DNA from: Nonomuraea africana
GTDB taxonomy: Bacteria > Actinomycetota > Actinomycetes > Streptosporangiales > Streptosporangiaceae
Length of the DNA: 64,000 nucleotides
Assembly (NCBI RefSeq): GCF_014873535.1
Contig: NZ_JADBEF010000001.1
Coordinates: 6,138,001-6,202,000, forward strand
Direction: 5' to 3'
Shown here in pieces: positions 17,003-25,784 of this stretch. A model generated the notes under the pieces. That model was not told the origin of the DNA, did not search any database, and was given only the letters and a program-made list of their open reading frames with translations. The stretch's first letter is position 1, and the number at the start of each line of letters is the position of its first letter. The translations under genes were made by a program, and so were the position numbers.

Positions 17003-17932
17003 TCAGATCCAGCCGCGCTCCTTCGCCAGCAGGGCCGCCTGGAACCGGTTCCCCGCCCCCAGCCGGTTCATCAGCTCCGCCACGTGCGCCCGGAACTTCC
17101 GCAGCGAGATGTTCACCGCGCGCGCCGCGATCTCGTCCTTGTCGTACAGCGCGAGCGACTGCAGCACCTGACGCTCGATCGCCGTGAGCGGAGGCTCGTT
17201 GAGGTCGCGGCCTCTGGCCCACATCATCTCGAATCCGTCGACGAGGGTGGCCACCACGCCCGGCTGGCGGATCATCAGCGCCCCCACGAGACGATCGGTG
17301 GGGTCGATCTGCACGAAGGCCACGGACCTGTCGAAGATGATGACCTTTCTGTTGCGGCTCGAGGTCATGCGGTGCAGATCTCCCAGCGCGTGCTGCTCGC
17401 GTGCGTACGCCAGCTGCTCGGGATCACCCATGTACTCCTCGGACACCAGGGTTCTGGCGACGAGCCCGGCCGACAGGCGTCTGCGGAAGCGGGCGACATT
17501 CGCGTCGTCGTAGCGCTCGGTCCTTGCCGTGTTCTTCGTGTTCATGATCTCCTTGCTGGTGGCGGAGATCTCCTGGATGCGGCGGGAGACGTTGTCCACA
17601 CCCTCGATCCGCTCGATGAGCTCGACCGGGCGGCCGCTGCGCTGCTCCTCCGACAGGTCGCGCACGATGTCCCAGGCCGCGCTGAGCTGGTTGAGCTCAC
17701 GCGAGGTCTGCTCCATGCGCCGCCGGATGAGCAGATCGACGGCGACCCTGGGCGGGACGGAGGCCGGGCCTTCCTCGACGATCCCCAAGGTCCTGAGCCG
17801 GTCGAGGATGGCGGGAACGTGGCGGATGCCGAGTTCGGCGGCGGCCTCGTGGGGGTCGGAGCAGGGCGCGCGCAGGAAGAAGCGATAAACGCGCTCCTGT
17901 TCCGGGGTCAGCCCCAGGCTGGCCAGATTCAC
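17003..17932 (-). CDS. TrmB/LuxR-like transcriptional regulator
   Basis: About 309 residues. The N-terminus (LGLTPEQERVYRFFL ... AAAELGIRHVPAILDRLRTLGIV) is a TrmB-like winged helix. A coiled linker and a PLD-like sensor region (RNRKVIIFDRSVAFVQ) follow. The C-terminus (PLTAIERQVLQSLALYDKDE, NISLRKFRAHVAELMNRLGA) is a LuxR/GerE-type HTH. Such two-HTH regulators are common in Streptosporangiales and Streptomyces. GTG 17932 follows GGAGG at good spacing; the frame is open to GTG 17944. It is divergent from two SnoaL genes and a hydrolase, its likely targets. Confidence 0.83.
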   Translation of the reverse strand: MNLASLGLTPEQERVYRFFLRAPCSDPHEAAAELGIRHVPAILDRLRTLGIVEEGPASVPPRVAVDLLIRRRMEQTSRELNQLSAAWDIVRDLSEEQRSGRPVELIERIEGVDNVSRRIQEISATSKEIMNTKNTARTERYDDANVARFRRRLSAGLVARTLVSEEYMGDPEQLAYAREQHALGDLHRMTSSRNRKVIIFDRSVAFVQIDPTDRLVGALMIRQPGVVATLVDGFEMMWARGRDLNEPPLTAIERQVLQSLALYDKDEIAARAVNISLRKFRAHVAELMNRLGAGNRFQAALLAKERGWI

Positions 17933-17954
17933 CCATGCCTCCACCCCACAGCCC

Positions 17955-17981
17955 GTGCAGCTTCATGCACGATGTCTGCAT
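17955..17981. promoter_or_regulatory. TGCA repeat array upstream of regulator and SnoaL genes
   Basis: GTGCA, TGCAC and TGCAT occur at 17955, 17966 and 17977 with 11-bp periodicity, about one helical turn, so the sites face the same side of the DNA. The array lies in the divergent spacer and is a candidate binding site for the TrmB/LuxR-like regulator. Confidence 0.35.
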
Positions 17982-18052
17982 TTTATTCGCTTCAGTCACG
18001 TCTGCCGCTCCGCCATCCTTCAGTCCCGAAAGCATCATCGAAGGAGCTATCC

Positions 18053-18505
18053 ATGGGGACCCTTGACGACCGCTTCGAGGTCATCGACACGTGCACGCGG
18101 ATGGTCTGGCACGCCGACCAGCGTGAGTGGCAGAGCCTCGCTTCGGTCTTCGCCGAGAAGGTGACGCTCGACTACACGAGCCTCAACGGCGGCGAGGCCG
18201 TCACGCTCACCCCCGACCAGATCGTGGGCGCGTGGTCGCAGTTGCTCGGCGCCTTCGACGCCACCCAGCACCTGCTCGCCAACCACCTGGTCTCCTTCGG
18301 GGACGGCACGGCGGTGTGCACGGCCGCCTTCCAGGCCACGCACCGGCTGGCCAACCCGTTCGGCGCGCCGCTGTGGACGCTGGGCGGCACCTACCGCTTC
18401 GACTTGGTCCGCACCGGGGACGGGTGGCGCATCGCCGGCGTGGTGATGACCGCGACCTGGGCCGACGGCAACAAGGACCTCATGAACCTGGCCGGCTCCC
18501 GGTGA
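18053..18505 (+). CDS. SnoaL-like (NTF2-fold) protein
   Basis: 150 residues: the start RFEVIDTCTRMVWHADQREW, the middle TQHLLANHLV and the end GDGWRIAGVVMTATW match SnoaL_4-type nuclear-transport-factor-2 folds, a family with small-molecule isomerases, dehydratases and hydroxylase partners. AAGGAG lies 6 bp before the ATG at 18053. Its stop overlaps the next start (GTGA). First gene of a three-gene operon divergent from a regulator. Confidence 0.82.
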   Translation: MGTLDDRFEVIDTCTRMVWHADQREWQSLASVFAEKVTLDYTSLNGGEAVTLTPDQIVGAWSQLLGAFDATQHLLANHLVSFGDGTAVCTAAFQATHRLANPFGAPLWTLGGTYRFDLVRTGDGWRIAGVVMTATWADGNKDLMNLAGSR

Positions 18506-18996
18506 AGCGAGGGACGGCTCTGCTGATCGGCGGCGTCGCCGTCCTGGTGATCGGGGGCGGTGTGGCGCTGGCGGTCGCGAACGGGCCGGACGCCGCGGCC
18601 GGGCAGGCGCTCCCCCAGCCGGCCACAACCACTGCTGCCGCGAGCACTCAGGCGACCGCCGAGACCTCGGGGGAGAAGATCACTGTGGATCCCGCCGCCC
18701 AGCGCTACGTCGACGCGGTCGCCAAGGAGGACCTCGACGCCCTGGTCGCGTCGTTCGCGCCGGACGCCGTCATCGTCGACGTCGGCCGCGAGATCCGCGG
18801 TCACGACGCCATCCGCCACTGGGCCGACACCGAGGTCATCGGCGGGCGGCTCACCGTGCTCGGCACCACCCCCCGGCAGGGCGGCACCACCATGCTGGTC
18901 CGCTTCGCGCCAGGAGGCACCGGCGGCTTCCGCGCCTCCTACAGCTTCGACATCTCCGGTGGCCTGATCACCAAGGCCACCCTCGAGTACGCCTGA
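18502..18996 (+). CDS. membrane-anchored/secreted SnoaL-like protein
   Basis: 164 residues. A hydrophobic N-terminal segment (LLIGGVAVLVIGGGVALAVA) is followed by a Thr/Ala-rich linker and a C-terminal SnoaL-like domain (RYVDAVAKEDLDALVASFAP, REIRGHDAIRHW). It therefore presents an NTF2 fold outside the cell. The GTG at 18502 overlaps the upstream stop. Having a cytoplasmic and an exported SnoaL protein side by side is notable; roles unknown. Confidence 0.75.
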   Translation: MKRGTALLIGGVAVLVIGGGVALAVANGPDAAAGQALPQPATTTAAASTQATAETSGEKITVDPAAQRYVDAVAKEDLDALVASFAPDAVIVDVGREIRGHDAIRHWADTEVIGGRLTVLGTTPRQGGTTMLVRFAPGGTGGFRASYSFDISGGLITKATLEYA

Positions 18997-19019
18997 CCCA
19001 CTGTCACCGAAGGACGGCA

Positions 19020-19907
19020 ATGACACATCGCGAAAAGGTCACCTTCGCCAGCGATGGCGTGACGCTGACCGGCAACCTGTTCCTTCCCGACGGCGCGACC
19101 TCGGCCCCTGGCGTCGTCGTGGCCGGCACCTGGACCAGCGTCAAGGAGCTGATGGCCGACCGCTACGCCGAACGGCTCGCCGACCGCGGCTACGCGGCGC
19201 TCTCCTTCGACTTCACCGGCTTCGGCGAGTCGGCGGGCGAGCCCCGCGACGTCGAGTCACCGGCCCAGAAGGTGCGCGACATCCACCACGCCCTGACGTT
19301 CCTCGCCGGCCACTCCGCCGTCGACGCCGACCGCCTCGGCGCGCTGGGCATCTGCGCGGCCGCCATGTACATGTCGGCCAACGCCGCGGACGACCCGCGG
19401 GTGAAGTCGCTCGCGCTCGTGGCCCCGTGGCTGCACGACGCGGCGATCTGCGAGAGCGCGTACGGCGGCGCGGAGGCCGTCGCCCAGAAGATCAAGGTGG
19501 GCGAGGAGGCGCGGGCGACGTTCGAGGCGACGGGCGAGGTCGAGTACGTCCCCGTCGTCAGCACGACCGACCCCCGGGCGGCCATGCCGTACGACATCGA
19601 CTTCTACCTCAACCCCGAGCGCGGCGGCATCGCGGCGTGGCCCAACAGGTTCGCGGTCATGGCCTGGTCGGACTGGCTGACCTACGACTCCATCGTCCTT
19701 GCCCCGCGCATCACCCAGCCCACGCTGATCGTCCACAGCGAGGACGCGGCCATCCCCGAGGGGGCGCGCCGCTTCCACGAGGGCCTGGCCGGCGCCAAGG
19801 ACGTCCTCTGGACCCAGGGCACGCAGTTCGACTTCTACGACCAGGAACCCCAGGTGACGGTGGCCGCCGACGCGGTCGCCGCCCACCTGGGCAGCACACT
19901 GCGCTGA
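19020..19907 (+). CDS. alpha/beta hydrolase with Cys at the nucleophile elbow
   Basis: 295 residues of the dienelactone-hydrolase/YcjY-like alpha/beta fold. The nucleophile elbow reads G-I-C-A-A (LGALGICAAAMYMSANA), with Cys where most esterases have Ser, as in dienelactone hydrolase. Later acid and His regions are LIVHSEDAAIPEGA and a C-terminal QFDFYDQ. Cytoplasmic; substrate unknown. It starts 23 bp after the SnoaL gene with GAAGGA upstream, so it is probably the third gene of that operon. A strong hairpin follows. Confidence 0.8.
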   Translation: MTHREKVTFASDGVTLTGNLFLPDGATSAPGVVVAGTWTSVKELMADRYAERLADRGYAALSFDFTGFGESAGEPRDVESPAQKVRDIHHALTFLAGHSAVDADRLGALGICAAAMYMSANAADDPRVKSLALVAPWLHDAAICESAYGGAEAVAQKIKVGEEARATFEATGEVEYVPVVSTTDPRAAMPYDIDFYLNPERGGIAAWPNRFAVMAWSDWLTYDSIVLAPRITQPTLIVHSEDAAIPEGARRFHEGLAGAKDVLWTQGTQFDFYDQEPQVTVAADAVAAHLGSTLR

Positions 19908-19917
19908 CCCTCCCCCT

Positions 19918-19954
19918 GGCGCGGCCCGAGTCACCCTCCGGCTCGGGCCGCGCC
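19918..19954 (+). terminator. hairpin terminator after alpha/beta hydrolase
   Basis: A 13-bp stem (GGCGCGGCCCGAG / CTCGGGCCGCGCC) with an 11-base loop, 10 bp after the hydrolase stop. Confidence 0.7.
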
Positions 19955-19960
19955 GCCCCG

Positions 19961-20093
19961 CTATCGGTGTGCCCAGAGGTCGCGCAGGAGGGCGATCTCC
20001 GCGCCGTGGTGGATCGCCTCGCGATGGGTGGTGTAGTCGTCGCCAGTGCCAGTCGAGCTGCTCGTACAGCTCGGTGCTCCAGTCGACGCTCAT
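19961..20093 (-). pseudogene. DinB-family (mycothiol transferase-like) remnant
   Basis: Only the two ends of a DinB-like protein remain. The 5' end reads MSVDWSTELYEQLDWHW from ATG 20093. The 3' end, in another frame, reads DDYTTHREAIHHGAEIALL followed by RDLWAHR and a stop at 19961; IHHGAEIALLRDL is the conserved C-terminal metal-site motif. About 100 or more codons in the middle are gone, consistent with an internal deletion. Confidence 0.65.
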
Positions 20094-20124
20094 GAGGGCA
20101 ACCTACCGACGGGGACCGACGGTT

Positions 20125-21129
20125 CTACTCGGCGGAGAACGCGGCGTCGAAGGCCGCGGCGGGCGGCGTGATGGCGTTCATCCTGCGGATGTAGGCCAGC
20201 GCCTCGGGAGCGCCGTCGAGCCGGTCCATCCCGGCGTCCTCCCACTCGATCGAGATGGGCCCCGTGTAGCCGATCGAGTTCAGCGCCCTGAAGCACTCCT
20301 CCCACGGCACGTCGCCGCGTCCCGTCGAGACGAAGTCCCAGCCACGCCGCAGGTCCGCCCACGCCAGGTGGGACGACAGGCGGCCGCGGCGGCCGTCGCC
20401 GACGCGCACGCGGGTGTCCTTGCAGTCGACGTGGTAGATCCGGTCGGCGAAGTCGAGGATGAACCCGACGGGGTCGAGGTCCTGCCACACCATGTGCGAA
20501 GGATCCCAGTTGAGGCCGAAGGCGGGCCGGTGCCCGATCGCCTCCAGCGTCTTCTGCGTGGTCACGTAGTCGTAGGCGATCTCCGAGGGGTGCACCTCGT
20601 GCGCGAAGCGGACCCCCACCTCGTCGAAGACGTCGAGGATGGGATTCCAGCGGTCGGCGAAGTCCTGGTAGCCGGCCTCGATCATCGACGCGGGCACCGG
20701 CGGGAACATCGCCACCGTGTGCCAGATGGACGACCCCGTGAACCCGACGACCGTGTCGACGCCCAGCAGGGCCGCGGCGCGGGCGGTGTTCTTCAGCTCC
20801 TCGGCCGCCGCCTGCCGTACCGACTCGGGGTCGCCGGAGCCCCAGACGCGCGCGGGCAGGATCGCCTGGTGGCGGGCGTCGATGGGGTGGTCGCAGACGG
20901 CCTGGCCGACGAGGTGGTTGGAGATCGCCCACACGTTGAGGCCGTACTTCTCCAGCTGCGCCTTCTTGCCCGTGACGTAGGAGGGATCGGAGACGGCCTG
21001 GTCCACGTCGAAGTGGTCGCCCCAGCAGGCGATCTCGAGGCCGTCGTAGCCCCACTCGGCCGCCAGCCTGCACACCTCGTCGAAGGGCAGGTCGGCCCAC
21101 TGCCCGGTGAACAGCGTGATGGGTCTCAT
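20125..21129 (-). CDS. sugar phosphate isomerase/epimerase (IolE/IolH-like TIM barrel)
   Basis: 334 residues of the AP-endonuclease-2-like TIM barrel. Metal-ligand segments are visible: RFAHEVHPSEIAYD, FGLNWDPSHMVWQ, YHVDCKDTRV and ISIEWEDAGMD, each giving an acidic or His ligand. These enzymes isomerise or epimerise sugars and inositols. The ATG at 21129 overlaps the stop of the upstream dehydrogenase (ATGA). It is the last gene of the ROK-ABC-dehydrogenase operon, so it probably handles the keto-sugar made by the dehydrogenase. Confidence 0.88.
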   Translation of the reverse strand: MRPITLFTGQWADLPFDEVCRLAAEWGYDGLEIACWGDHFDVDQAVSDPSYVTGKKAQLEKYGLNVWAISNHLVGQAVCDHPIDARHQAILPARVWGSGDPESVRQAAAEELKNTARAAALLGVDTVVGFTGSSIWHTVAMFPPVPASMIEAGYQDFADRWNPILDVFDEVGVRFAHEVHPSEIAYDYVTTQKTLEAIGHRPAFGLNWDPSHMVWQDLDPVGFILDFADRIYHVDCKDTRVRVGDGRRGRLSSHLAWADLRRGWDFVSTGRGDVPWEECFRALNSIGYTGPISIEWEDAGMDRLDGAPEALAYIRRMNAITPPAAAFDAAFSAE

Positions 21130-22268
21130 GCGATCTCCTTGTAACCGCCCGAAGCGGCGCTCTCCTCGACGGCCGCCAGCACCCGTTGCACCCGCAGCCC
21201 GTCGGCGAACGAGGGAGAGGGGTCGGTTCCGTTGCCGACCGCCTCGAGGAAGTCCTTGATCTCGTGCGTGAACGTGTGCTCGTAGCCGAGGCCGTGCCCC
21301 GGCGGCCACCACGCGCCCACGTAGGGGTGGTCGGGCTCGGTGACGAGAATCCGCCGGAAGCCCGAGTCGCCCGAGGACACCCACAGCTCGTTCATCGCCT
21401 CGAAGTCGAAGGCCAGGCTGCCGAGCGAGCCGTTGATCTCCAGCCGCAGCGCGTTCTTGCGCCCCGTGGCCATCCTGGTGGCCTCGAACGAGGCCAGCGC
21501 CCCGCCCGACATCCGCCCGATGAACAGCGCCGCGTCGTCGACGGTGACCGTCCCCTTCTCCGAGGTACGGCTGCCGCCCAGCCCCGCCGACCCGGACGCC
21601 AGCGGCCGTTCCTTGATGAACGTCTCGGTCAGCGCCGAGACCCCGACGACCGCCTGCCCCGTGACCCACTGGGCGGTGTCGATGATGTGCGCCCCGATGT
21701 CGCCCAGCGCCCCCGAGCCCGCCTTGTCCCGCTGCAGCCGCCAGACCAGCGGGAAGCCGGGATCGACGATCCAGTCCTGCAGGTACTGCGCCCTGACGTG
21801 CCTGATCTGCCCGAGCTCGCCCGCCGCGACCATGCGCTGCGCCAGCGCGATGGCGGGCACGCGCCGGTAGTTGAAGGCGACCATCGACCTGCCCGGCGAG
21901 GCCGCGGCCGCCGCCACCATCGCCTCGGCCTCGGCGACGGTGTTGGCCAGCGGCTTCTCGCAGATGACGTGCTTGCCCGCCTGGAGCGCCGCGATCGCGA
22001 TCTCGGCGTGGGAGTCGCCCGGCGTGCAGATGTCCACGATCTGCACGTCGTCGCGGTTGACCAGCTCCTTCCAGTCGGTCTCGACCGCGGCCCACCCCAT
22101 CCTGGCCGCCGCGTCGGTGGCCGCCTCGAGCGACCTGCCGGACAGCGCGGCCATGACGGGCGTCACCGGCAGGTCGAAGAAGGCGGCCACGTTGCGCCAG
22201 GCCTGGGAGTGGACGCGTCCCATGAACGCGTAGCCGACCAGACCGACGCCGATGGTCGTTTGTGTCAT
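21126..22268 (-). CDS. Gfo/Idh/MocA family oxidoreductase
   Basis: 380 residues. N-terminal Rossmann motif VGLVGYAFMGRVHSQAW, then DICTPGDSHAEIA and the signature CEKPLANTVAEAEAM with the catalytic Lys of E-K-P. The C-terminal domain has GDIGAHIIDTAQW with the active-site Asp and His. It should oxidise a sugar or cyclitol with NAD(P). Its start overlaps the binding-protein stop by one base (TGATG). In context it is the first intracellular step after uptake. Confidence 0.92.
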   Translation of the reverse strand: MTQTTIGVGLVGYAFMGRVHSQAWRNVAAFFDLPVTPVMAALSGRSLEAATDAAARMGWAAVETDWKELVNRDDVQIVDICTPGDSHAEIAIAALQAGKHVICEKPLANTVAEAEAMVAAAAASPGRSMVAFNYRRVPAIALAQRMVAAGELGQIRHVRAQYLQDWIVDPGFPLVWRLQRDKAGSGALGDIGAHIIDTAQWVTGQAVVGVSALTETFIKERPLASGSAGLGGSRTSEKGTVTVDDAALFIGRMSGGALASFEATRMATGRKNALRLEINGSLGSLAFDFEAMNELWVSSGDSGFRRILVTEPDHPYVGAWWPPGHGLGYEHTFTHEIKDFLEAVGNGTDPSPSFADGLRVQRVLAAVEESAASGGYKEIA

Positions 22269-23332
22269 CAGGATTCGAACCCCAGTGGTAGGTAAGTCTG
22301 CACGTTCTCCTTCGTGATGGTCTCCGAAGCGAGCGTGATCGACTGCGGAACCTGGTTCTCCACGAGGTCGCTCATGCCCTTTCCCTGGGCTATCAACCGT
22401 GCCAGCTTGATGGCGGAGGAGGCCATCGTCGGGCTGTAGGTGACGGTCGCCTCCAGCACCGAGCCGCCCGACTGGATCTCCCGCATGGCGTTGGCCGATC
22501 CGGCGCCGCCCACCATGAAGAACTCGCTCCTGCCCGCCTCCTTGATCGCCGCGAGCACGCCCACGCCCTGGTCGTCGTCGTGGTTCCACAGCGCGTCGAT
22601 CTTCTTGTGCGCCTGCAGCAGGTTGGCCGCGACCTTGTTGCCCGTCTCGACGGTGAACTGCGCGTCCTGCTTGGCCGTGACGCTGAAGCCGTAGGACTTG
22701 AGCGCGTCGGCGAAGCCCTTGCTGCGGTCCTGGGTGAGCGGCAGCGTCGCGATGCCCTGGATCTCGACGATCACGGGGTTGGCGACGCCCTTGTCCTTGA
22801 GCTTCTTGCCGACGTAGTGGCCGGCCGCGACGCCCATGCCGTAGTTGTCGCCGCCGATCCAGGTCCGGTAGGCGAGCTTGTCGGGGAAGACCCTGTCGAG
22901 GTTCACGACCGGGATGCCCGCCGCGGTGGCCTGCAGCGCGATCTGGTTCAGCTGCTGGCCGTCGTTGGGCAGGATGACCAGCGCGTTCACCTTCGCCGCG
23001 ATCAACGACTCGACGGCCGAGATCTGCGCGTTGATGTCGTTGGTCGGCTCGACGGGCTTGAACTCCACGTCGGTGTACTGCTTCGCGGCGGCCTCGGCGT
23101 TCTTCGCGATGGCCGCGATCCACCCGTGGTCGGCGGCGGGCGCGGAGAAGCCGATGACGACCTTCTCGCCTGGCTGGTCGTTGCCGCCGGTGGCGGGCGC
23201 GGGCGCGGGCGCGGTGTTCTGCCCGGGCGGCTGGGCGGCGGGCTGGTTGCTGGTGCAGGCGGCGGTGGCCAGCAGGACGGCCCCGCCCACTCCCCCGGCC
23301 AGGAACCCTCTGCGCGCGACGTTCTCGGTCAT
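22268..23332 (-). CDS. sugar ABC transporter substrate-binding lipoprotein
   Basis: 354 residues. Twin arginines (ARRGFLAGG) followed by a lipobox (LLATAAC) suggest Tat export and lipid anchoring. A Pro/Ala linker and a type I periplasmic-binding-protein domain (Peripla_BP_4) follow, with VIGFSAPAADHGWIAAIAKN and PVVNLDRVFP, as in RbsB/XylF-like proteins. It delivers a sugar or polyol to the adjacent permease. It overlaps the permease by 4 bp (ATGA). Confidence 0.92.
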   Translation of the reverse strand: MTENVARRGFLAGGVGGAVLLATAACTSNQPAAQPPGQNTAPAPAPATGGNDQPGEKVVIGFSAPAADHGWIAAIAKNAEAAAKQYTDVEFKPVEPTNDINAQISAVESLIAAKVNALVILPNDGQQLNQIALQATAAGIPVVNLDRVFPDKLAYRTWIGGDNYGMGVAAGHYVGKKLKDKGVANPVIVEIQGIATLPLTQDRSKGFADALKSYGFSVTAKQDAQFTVETGNKVAANLLQAHKKIDALWNHDDDQGVGVLAAIKEAGRSEFFMVGGAGSANAMREIQSGGSVLEATVTYSPTMASSAIKLARLIAQGKGMSDLVENQVPQSITLASETITKENVQTYLPLGFES

Positions 23333-24300
23333 GTTGCTCTCTCCTTGAGGTTCCGCCGCTGGAGAAGGACGGCGACGACGATGATCAGGCCCTTGGCGAC
23401 CAGCTGGTCGCTGGTGTTGAGCCCGTTGAGGATGAACAGGTTGGTGATCAACGTGAAGATGAGCAGGCCGAGGATGGAGCCGATGATCGTGCCCCGTCCT
23501 CCGGTGAGCAGGGTGCCGCCGATGATGACCGCGGCGATCGCGTCCAGCTCGTAGAGGTCTCCGTGGGTGGACGAGCCCGTGGTGGTCCTCGCCATGATCA
23601 GGATGGCGGCGACCCCGCAGCAGAACCCGGACAGGGCGTACAGCAGCATCGTGTGCCTGCGCACGTCGATTCCCGCGAGCCGGGCGGCCTCCGGGTTGCC
23701 GCCGACCGCATAGGTGCGACGGCCGAAGGTGGTGCGGTTGAGCACCACCCAGCCGGCCGCGACGACCAGCGCGAAGATGTAGACCAGCAGCGGGATGCCG
23801 AGCACCCTGGTGGTCGAGAGCGCGACGACCGCCTCGTTGCCCTGCTGGATGAGCTGGGTCTTGCGATCCGACATCCGCTGGGCGAGGCCGCGCGCGGCGA
23901 CCAGCATGGCGAGGGTGGCGATGAAGGGCACCATTCGCCCGTAGGCGATCAGCAGGCCGTTGACCAGGCCGGCGCCGGTGCCGACGAGGATCGCGCAGAC
24001 CGCCATGATGAACGGGCCGAACGCCTGGGTGGCGAGCGTGGTCGCCCACACCGAGGCCAGTGCCATGATCGCGCCGACGGACAGGTCGATGCCACCGCCG
24101 ATGATCACGAAGGTCATGCCGACGGTGATCACGCCGATGGTGGCGGCCAGCGACAGGATGCTGACCAGGTTCGCGGCGGTGGCGAAGTTATCGGGCACGG
24201 TCACCAGCCCGACGATGGCCAGCAGCACCAGCGCGGCCACCAGCCCGAGATGCCTGGCCTCGCCGAAGCGCCGCCCGGCCAGCGAAAGGACCCCGTTCAT
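23329..24300 (-). CDS. sugar ABC transporter permease (RbsC-like)
   Basis: 323 residues with about eight to ten hydrophobic segments. The BPD_transp_2 signature GMTFVIIGGGIDLSVGAIMAL is clear, and AVGGNPEAARLAGIDV is the EAA-like loop that docks on the ATPase. The single permease gene suggests a homodimer, as in ribose-type importers. It is coupled to the ATPase stop by a TGATG overlap. Confidence 0.93.
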   Translation of the reverse strand: MNGVLSLAGRRFGEARHLGLVAALVLLAIVGLVTVPDNFATAANLVSILSLAATIGVITVGMTFVIIGGGIDLSVGAIMALASVWATTLATQAFGPFIMAVCAILVGTGAGLVNGLLIAYGRMVPFIATLAMLVAARGLAQRMSDRKTQLIQQGNEAVVALSTTRVLGIPLLVYIFALVVAAGWVVLNRTTFGRRTYAVGGNPEAARLAGIDVRRHTMLLYALSGFCCGVAAILIMARTTTGSSTHGDLYELDAIAAVIIGGTLLTGGRGTIIGSILGLLIFTLITNLFILNGLNTSDQLVAKGLIIVVAVLLQRRNLKERAT

Positions 24301-25784
24301 CAGGCCGCACTCCCTTCCATGATCATGTCCAGGACGGCGTGTTCGTCCAGGTCGCCCGCCGCGCCTTCGTGGATGACGCGGCCCTCGCGGACCACCAGCA
24401 CGCGGTCGGCCAGGCCCAGCACCTCGGGCACCTCGCTGGAGACCAGCAGCACCCCGATCCCGTCGTCGGCCAGCTTCCTGATGACCGCGTAGAGCTCGGC
24501 TCTCGCTCCCACGTCCACTCCTCGGGTGGGTTCGTCGAGCAGGAGCAGCTTGCGGCCGTTCAGCAACCATCTGGCCAGCACCGCCTTCTGCTGGTTGCCG
24601 CCGGAGAGTGTCTTGATCGGCCGCCCCGGGTCGGGCGGCCTGATGTCGAGGGTCCGGACGAGCTGCCTGGCCTCGGCGTCCTCGCGGGCCCGGTCGAGCC
24701 AGCCGAACCTGGCGTAGCGGTCGAGGCTGCCCAGTGTGATGTTGGCCGTCACGCTCTGGTCCAGCAGGAGCGCCTGGGCCTTGCGTTCCTCGGGGGCCAG
24801 GCCCATGCCGCGCCGTACCGCCCTGGTGGTGGACCTGGCGACGGGCGCGCCTTCGAGCAGGACCTTGCCGGAGGCGCGGCGCGCGCCGTACACGGCCTCG
24901 AGGATCTCCGACCGGCCCGAGCCGACCAGACCGGCCAGCCCGACGATCTCGCCGGCCCGCACCGAGAAGGAGACGCCGGTGAAGACGCCCGGCGCGGTGA
25001 GGTCCTCGACGCGCAGGACCTCGGCGCCGGGGGCGACACCGGAGCGCGGGGGGAAGACGTACTCCACGTTGCGGCCGGTCATCAGGGAGACGATCCGCGA
25101 GGTCGGGGTGTCGCAGGCGGGCAGGCCGACGGCGACCGTCCTGCCGTCCTTGAGCACGGTGACCCGGTCGCCGATCTCCCTGATCTCCTCGAGCCGGTGG
25201 GAGATGTAGACGACGGCCACGTCGTGCGCGGTGAGCTCCCTGATGATGCGGAAGAGGTTGGCGACCTCGTCGTGGGCCAGCGCGGCGGACGGCTCGTCCA
25301 TGACGATCACGCGGGCGTCGTGGGAGAGGGCGCGGGCCATCGAGACGACCTGCTTGGCGGCCGGGGAGAGCCTGCCGACCTCGGTGGACGGCCTGATCTC
25401 GGGGTGGCCGAGCCGGGTGAGGATGGCCGTGGCCGTGCTCTTCAGCGCCTTGCGGCGGGTGAAGCCGAGGCGGGTGGGCTCGTGGCCGAGCAGGATGTTC
25501 TCCGCCACGCTGAGCCCGTCGACCAGGTCGAGTTCCTGGTACATGGTGGCGACGCCGAGCCTGATGGCGTCGACGGGGCTGCTGGGCGCGATGGTCTCGC
25601 CGTTGAGCTCGATGCTCCCCTCGTCGGGCCGATGGACGCCGGCGAGCACCTTGATGAGCGTGGACTTGCCCGCGCCGTTCTGGCCGAGCAGGCAGTGCAC
25701 CTCGCCCGCGCGCACGTCGAGGTCCACCCCGTCCAGCGCCCGTACGCCGGGGAACTGCTTGACGATGCCTCTCATGATCAGCAT
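24300..25784 (-). CDS. sugar ABC transporter ATP-binding protein (RbsA-like, two domains)
   Basis: 494 residues with tandem ABC domains. Domain 1: Walker A GQNGAGKST near residue 34, signature LSPAAKQ, Walker B VIVMDEPSAAL. Domain 2: degenerate Walker A GLVGSGRSE, normal signature LSGGNQQK, Walker B LLLLDEPTRG. This asymmetry is normal for RbsA/XylG/MglA. It overlaps the ROK gene by 7 bp and energises the adjacent importer. Confidence 0.94.
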   Translation of the reverse strand: MLIMRGIVKQFPGVRALDGVDLDVRAGEVHCLLGQNGAGKSTLIKVLAGVHRPDEGSIELNGETIAPSSPVDAIRLGVATMYQELDLVDGLSVAENILLGHEPTRLGFTRRKALKSTATAILTRLGHPEIRPSTEVGRLSPAAKQVVSMARALSHDARVIVMDEPSAALAHDEVANLFRIIRELTAHDVAVVYISHRLEEIREIGDRVTVLKDGRTVAVGLPACDTPTSRIVSLMTGRNVEYVFPPRSGVAPGAEVLRVEDLTAPGVFTGVSFSVRAGEIVGLAGLVGSGRSEILEAVYGARRASGKVLLEGAPVARSTTRAVRRGMGLAPEERKAQALLLDQSVTANITLGSLDRYARFGWLDRAREDAEARQLVRTLDIRPPDPGRPIKTLSGGNQQKAVLARWLLNGRKLLLLDEPTRGVDVGARAELYAVIRKLADDGIGVLLVSSEVPEVLGLADRVLVVREGRVIHEGAAGDLDEHAVLDMIMEGSAA

